Assembly: GCA_004352715.1 (NCBI GenBank)
Contig: SCFE01000097.1
Location: forward strand, 1,221,039 to 1,285,038
DNA: 64,000 bases
Source: Hofstenia miamia
Taxonomy: Eukaryota > Xenacoelomorpha > Acoela
Direction of reading: 5' to 3'
Below the pieces are notes generated by a model that saw only the letters and a program-made list of their open reading frames with translations, searched no databases and was not told where the DNA came from. Every line of letters begins with the position of its first letter. Within the stretch, counting starts at the first letter, position 1. The position numbers were made by a program, and so were the translations under genes. This document shows positions 58,917 through 64,000 of the stretch, one piece after another.

Positions 58917-59725
58917 AGGGAGTCTCTAACATATAAATTATTTACTGGCAACACCTTTAGCTATGTTATCGTGGCATTTGCGTGTGATTTTGCAAACATG
59001 GAATCTTTGAAATTTCTTTCAAATCAACAAAATGCTTTGATTGTAAGTTGAAATTCAGCACGGTGGCGTAGAGCAAACATTTTTCAGGAAATATTTGAGA
59101 TATTTATTATTGTATTTATAAGATTCAATGCATCTGCCTTTTGAATTATAGCCACGCACTAAAATATTTGAAGGAGAAGGAATGCCATGCCATTGACCCA
59201 ATTACAATTGAGTTTAAAATCGACATCGATTTGACTCTGAAATTAGAAGCATTGAAATTTAATCGAGAAGCCCACAGTTATTGCTCAGGAAAATTCAAGG
59301 AAAACAGTGGTACCATATGGTAGTTATATATTCTTAATGTACAAATTCGAATTTATTCTTAGAAGCCTTTCTACAGTATTAGTTATAAGCTTTTTGATCA
59401 AAATTGTCAAGCAACTCTAAAGCATATGGCTGCCCAACTAAAACATAATTCGCACATCGCAAGCACAGTACAATGACATATTGATGTAGGCAACTTTACA
59501 TTGAAAAAATTATCTATTACCAGGATGATCGTAATTTAAGTGTTTTGCAAAAGTCTTTAGGTACAGTCGATTTGAAGCCAGTGCTGCACAACTACACTGC
59601 CAAATTCCAAAAGCCCAAATGCGCAGTGCCCCTTTATCACAGATTGAATTTTTTGGTCTTCTGTCAAACCGAGGCCCAAGAAACTCAATGCAGTTAGGTA
59701 ACCTCAAATATTAGAAGATCTACAA
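58917..59725. repeat. Tandem duplication, unit 2 (uninterrupted)
   Basis: An unbroken copy of 57283-57600 plus 57965-58485. At its left end the ATG of the HMGL/EF-hand gene is changed (the equivalent bases read GTTGCC) and a TAA follows, so this copy cannot start the protein. Confidence 0.75.
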
Positions 59726-59729
59726 ATCT

Positions 59730-60150
59730 ATAAAAATTTTAAATTACAAATATATTTAATTTCATCAATATAAGTTTAATCTTTGTCTTGAGCGACATGT
59801 ATTACATGGGTGCAGGGATCTTCAATAGTATAATTTGTTTTAAATAACTTCCCAAAAAAGTCTATTAATTGTGATTTACATATTTAGGTACTTTATGAAG
59901 AAGAATTGATACCTTCAAATGAATGATATTTCGTAATAGAACAACTACTCAATGGAAAAATTTTGAAATTTCTTAGATTTTCTACAAATTTTCATTATAA
60001 TCGCACTTATCTTTTTTAGTTCTTTGCCGATTTTTTTCGCTCACGCTTTGCAATAAAATCTAATCGTTGAATTTTTGCACAACAGATAACAAACGAAGCC
60101 TACGTCATTTTACTAACAATCTCTGTTTCATAGAAGTGTTCTAAATCATA
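59730..60150. other. AT-rich stretch, no gene seen
   Basis: No feature recognised. Confidence 0.4.
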
Positions 60151-61010
60151 TTTATTGAATCCTTTCCTCTTTAAGAATACAAGAAATACAACTGATTTCC
60201 TGCTTTTTTCATCCTTTTTGTTATTTCTGATTCTAAACTCAAACTTGTATATACTTCTACACCTAATAAATTTGCCTTTGTAACTTGCTTAATCTCCGTT
60301 CCATGTAATGTTAGGGGTGGTGGTGAAGCTACTCCTCTTGTAGTATTAATTGTAATTTCAACAGTTTCATTTAGATTTATTTGCATTTTTGTCTTCAATT
60401 TTCTTGATCAAGTTACTTATTTCATCATATGCACTACCTTCCCTTGTACAGATATTGTATATTATATATCATCAGCAAACTTCATAAAAGATCTTTTATT
60501 TATCTTTAAGTTATTAATTAATTAGGGAAAAGTCGTGGACCATGTACTGTTCCTTCTGGCAGCCCCTTAGATTTCATTTGTGGTTTGAGTGACTTCTATC
60601 TATATGTGTTATAAGTGATCTGTTCCAAGAACGATTTGTACCAGGGTATGTAGATTTTTACTTCTTCATGCTCATCTAAGCAACTTAGTAAAATATTATG
60701 TTCCACATTATTGAATGCTCTTGTAAAATCAAATAGAAATATTCCTAAAACACAGGGGCTCTTTTCAAATTCCATCAACCAGTATTTATAAATTACAGTT
60801 AAGGCATGTGACGTTGATACACATCTTTTACAAGCATATTGATATTCATGAATGATTTCTTTAAAGTATGCTTCCGTCAATTGACAAATATATTTTTCTA
60901 GTCCTCGTGCAAGGATTTCTGTAATCACTATTGTTCTTTAATCAATTGGCTTATCTACATTGTGAAGTTTCGGAATTGGAACCATAAAATTTCTTTTCCA
61001 TAATGAAGAA
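60150..61010 (-). pseudogene. LINE RT remnant, antisense
   Basis: On the minus strand, a PIPKLHNVDKPID-like start (near 60970) is followed by ITEILARGLEKYI, then EYQYACKRCVSTSHALTVIY and FLFDFTRAFNNVEHNILLSC (60928-60596), the D-F-T-K-A-F-D block of non-LTR RTs. A KFADDI segment (about 60480) carries the YADD-type box with F for Y. The frame at 60398-60171 holds KANLLGVEVYTSLSLESEIT, the thumb block. Frames are broken and 5' parts are missing. Confidence 0.7.
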
Positions 61011-61329
61011 AAATTTTTATTACGAATAAAACATGTCCAGATCACATTAATAGGTTTGCTGAGAACAAATACTGTTTTATATAAATATTAAGCAAAACAT
61101 GTCGTACTGAATATTAGCTCATCTGATGATGACTCACACACAATTCCACGACTATTCATTTTATATGCTTAGGCCTATTAAGATAACGATCACATAAATT
61201 CCAGACAGGTGAGTAAGGAGATTAACCAACCTTTTTGATTAAAAAACTTTCTAGTTGTCCAAGATGCATCAGTGCTTGTAGTGAAGCAAAATCTTTGGGT
61301 TGTTTTATTAACTTACATGTTTCTTCTAT

Positions 61330-61693
61330 ATACATGTTAGAGAGCGACAATATGAAGTCAACATGGATTCGAACCCGACCCAATTGTAATATTTACAACC
61401 CAAACACCCGAAACTTTGAATTTGATTTGACGTTTTGGATGTTTATCCAATCAAATGATCATTGACATCAATAATTTTCTGAGGGTGAAACAGGAACTCA
61501 TTAGTATTAATTAACGTTTTGGATCTTTCTCAAATCAAGATTTGATCAAATTCAATATTTTTTTAATAATCAATCTAATCTTTGTAAAACGAACCAGATT
61601 CGACCCGACAGTTTGTACCCGAACATGACCCGACCCGAAACCCGAAATCGGGTAGAAATTATCGGGTACCTGATGTCACTCTCTAATACATTT
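61330..61693. mobile_element. 348-bp non-autonomous hAT MITE
   Basis: The element is 61338-61685. Ends are TAGAGAGCGACA and, inverted, TAGAGAGTGACAT. The flanks ATACATGT and ATACATTT match at 7 of 8 bases. It contains GACCCGACCCGAAACCCG and similar C-rich words near the right end and CGAACCCGACCC near the left. Confidence 0.75.
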
Positions 61694-61699
61694 TCATTG

Positions 61700-63050
61700 C
61701 AATTATGAGTTACTATACAACCATTGCTTTTGATTTTCTGTTTGTATTATACATACGTAGGCATATATACAGTAGAACATAATGCAATACATGTAGAATG
61801 AAAAATGAGAATGAATATTATTTATTATAATCTTCTTCTTTAATGGGACAGGCAGGAATTTCTGCGTTGCGTTCATGTTTTATTCAAAAAGTCTAGATAT
61901 AATGCAACGGCCACATTAAGTTAACAACTACGTGTAAAAATTCATTATTGTACAATTATTTGGTATCTACAGCACCGTTTTCTATTACATAATATAACAA
62001 AAATTGCCTATGGCGAAACTACATTTTCTAGCAAAAGCAGAGCGGTTATGATTTTTTGTTGCGGTCGGTACAGAAGCTGTGCGTGGGGCTCAGGTGTGGA
62101 AGCGGGTGTGGATCGAGGCTGGTCGGGTAGAAGGTTTTTTTACCTATATCAGATCAAGTGGGATCATTAAATAACATTGACATTAAATACTGATTACATG
62201 TTTAGGTTCTAAAAGCAACATTGAACTATTCAACTGTGTGTTAGATAAAAATGTTTTGTCGCATGGCAAGTAATGCATAGTAAAACATTTAATTTTCCCA
62301 TTACTGACAGGTTAATTATGTCTTAAAACACAGATATTTTTGATTTTTTGGAAACATGTGCCGCTTGCAAATCTAATCTCCATTAAGATTAATCTAATCT
62401 GCCTTGAACACTAGTTTGCACTCCATAACACACTTTTTTCAAATTACCCTACTTCGTCGAACTTTTTTATGATAAGAGATTGTTATTTGTTTGTAGTGGA
62501 TGCTAGTTTCATAAATGGTTAAGGACCGATCTGACGATATTCATTTTCTTATTACTATAATATGTTCTACATATAACTTTATTAAATTCTATTTTTAGTT
62601 TTGTTTTTAATTGGTCTTAGGCATATCAAATATTTCTGAAATTAGTAATTCCTTACACCGATACAAATCAGCAAGTCGGGTTCAGTCCGATCAAATTTTG
62701 GAAGATGGGTCGGGCCACTCTTGTCTATTATCCACTACTGCTTGACAGTGAGCAAGGGTCTTCGTAGAAATCAGAGAATTTCAATATTCAATCGGTGAAA
62801 AAAACCCATAAACAGCAATTTCTGCAAATTTTTGAAGCCAATATAACCACAGAGAGACAGGTCCAAGCTCCAAAATTCCAGTTTTATTCATTTTTTGATG
62901 CAAAGGGTTAACTAAAATAATGAGAACTTTTTCAATCTATAAACAAAAATCACTAATTTTTACAATATCAGAAAATCACAATATTGCTCAACTACAGTAT
63001 AAGCAAAATGAAAAAATATTGATAACAAAGATTTTGCAATTATAGTAAGG
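61700..63050. other. AT-rich stretch with scattered GGGTCGGG-like words
   Basis: No gene recognised. GC-rich fragments at 62055-62135 and 62670-62715 (TCGGGTTCAGTCCG, GGGTCGGGCC) look like pieces of the same class of MITE, but I could not define ends. Confidence 0.35.
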
Positions 63051-63051
63051 G

Positions 63052-63712
63052 TCTTAAGTAGTGCTGTGCGTCCCAATATATTTTAACCCGATTAACCGGA
63101 CATGATATCCTCTTAACTTAACCGCATGTTAACCAGATATTTGAAAATCAGAATCAAATTCAAATTAAAAAGAAAATATATTCTATTTCTATCTTTCAAA
63201 ATGAAATTGATATATTGCTATTTGTTAACATAATTATATATATATATATATATATATGTTTATACATATTTATGTAAATCTATATATATATTTATAAATA
63301 TATATATCGTCTTCGTGATTCAAACCTAATAATAAACGCAAAGTTTATCAAAATTTAATGAAGGAAATGTCTATAGTTACAGAAAATAGAATAGAATAAG
63401 AAATTTAGAATTTTCTGAATGATTTTATCTATTTGAAGCATAATCAAACAATAACAATTTGATTTTCCAGCATCATTTTTTCTTAAATTTGATAATTTTT
63501 TTTCGAATAGCTACTCCATATTTGTTCAGCAAATTGTACATTAGGACTAGAAAGAGAATAAGTAAGAATCCTTGCACCCTTTGCTAAATTTTCTAGTTTT
63601 GTAACACTGAAATCATTTTGAAATTCAAAAATTCAATTTCTTAACCGGATTTTAACCTGATTAACCGGCTTTAACCGGTTTTAACCGGACCGGATCCAGC
63701 ACCAGTCTTAAG
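63052..63712. mobile_element. 645-bp non-autonomous hAT element with perfect TSD
   Basis: The element is 63060-63704. Ends are TAGTGCTGTGCGTCC and, inverted, TGGTGCTGGATCC. The 8-bp duplication GTCTTAAG is perfect at 63052-63059 and 63705-63712. AACCGG/CCGGTT words are repeated near both ends, especially 63640-63692. A (TA)n array lies inside at 63237-63257. Confidence 0.88.
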
Positions 63713-64000
63713 TCCATATTATATGCTGCAAAACTGCTTTACCCCTATGTGTGCAACTACTAAATACAGTGCAGTATTGTGTCACCTAATTAAATCGTCG
63801 ATTAGAAATTAAATTGAAGAATCTAAGGCCTGTACTAACTTTAAGTCGCGCAAAGATGAAAGAAATACTGATTGGCTACAACTAGAATTTTTTTACGGAT
63901 ATTTTGTAACATATATTTATTCTCTACAGTAGAAGTCAGATGACTTTATCCGCATACATAATGGAACTATTATTATTGTATCTAAAAATTTGCTTATTTC
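63713..64000. other. AT-rich end of window, no gene seen
   Basis: No feature recognised. Confidence 0.4.

Noticed and set aside
61355-61380. tRNA T-arm-like GGATTCGAACCCG
   Set aside because: No acceptor stem or other arms nearby; it is part of the C-rich end of a hAT MITE.
1-64000. CRISPR arrays, prokaryotic operons, ribosome-binding sites
   Set aside because: The window is eukaryotic; the tandem repeats are microsatellites or a minisatellite without unique spacers.

Overview
The window is AT-rich DNA (I estimate about 70 % A+T by eye) from an invertebrate metazoan nuclear genome. The evidence is a rhodopsin-family receptor exon, eukaryotic AATAAA signals, splice-like junctions, non-LTR and Ty3/gypsy retrotransposons, and hAT, Tc1, P/THAP and other DNA transposons, with very sparse coding. 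Nothing looks prokaryotic. I cannot name the taxon; a cnidarian or flatworm-like genome would fit the composition and element mix. The assembly is gappy: 1000-N gaps at 23277-24276 and 26599-27598, smaller gaps inside (TA)n tracts, and a 21-N gap flanked by two identical 184-bp copies.

Only two host genes are convincing. At 5153-5766 (+) lies the 3' exon of a class A GPCR (TM3 to TM7). At 55663-57318 (-) lies a complete intronless 551-codon protein that joins an HMG-CoA-lyase-like (DRE-TIM) barrel to a C-terminal EF-hand. The start region and 5' flank of the second gene were duplicated in tandem (58917-59720), and a long inverted repeat later inserted into the nearer copy.

The rest is layered mobile DNA. 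From left to right: a LINE remnant (3075-3580); a THAP/P-element-like transposase pseudogene (6100-8005, -); an LTR-like repeat ending in (TA)n (9233-10065); a 10.4-kb Ty3/gypsy element with both LTRs (12749-23136), embedded in (TA)n and itself invaded by a solo-LTR-like repeat and a LINE; a gap-bounded contig (24277-26598) that repeats a locus seen again at 37889-42271; a 72-bp minisatellite; an antisense L1/Tx1-like LINE (30780-31990); a LINE (33035-36070) split by a hAT element with a perfect 8-bp target duplication; and a deleted Tc1 element. The most unusual structure is 36847-43389. Diverged inverted repeats of about 250 bp bracket a broken gene of a widespread invertebrate family (GIDGGGG and DLKLANIL motifs). 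That gene is in turn split by a 3.6-kb terminal-inverted-repeat transposon carrying DUF4806-like exons. Further right are four more non-autonomous hAT elements with 8-bp duplications (47271-49322, 55166-55590, 61338-61685, 63060-63704), a Tc1-like pseudogene (46181-46850, -) and another LINE (60150-61010, -).

The genes do not form a pathway. The biological story is nested transposition, insertion into (TA)n, and possible domestication or mobility of poorly described gene families (GIDGGGG family, DUF4806).
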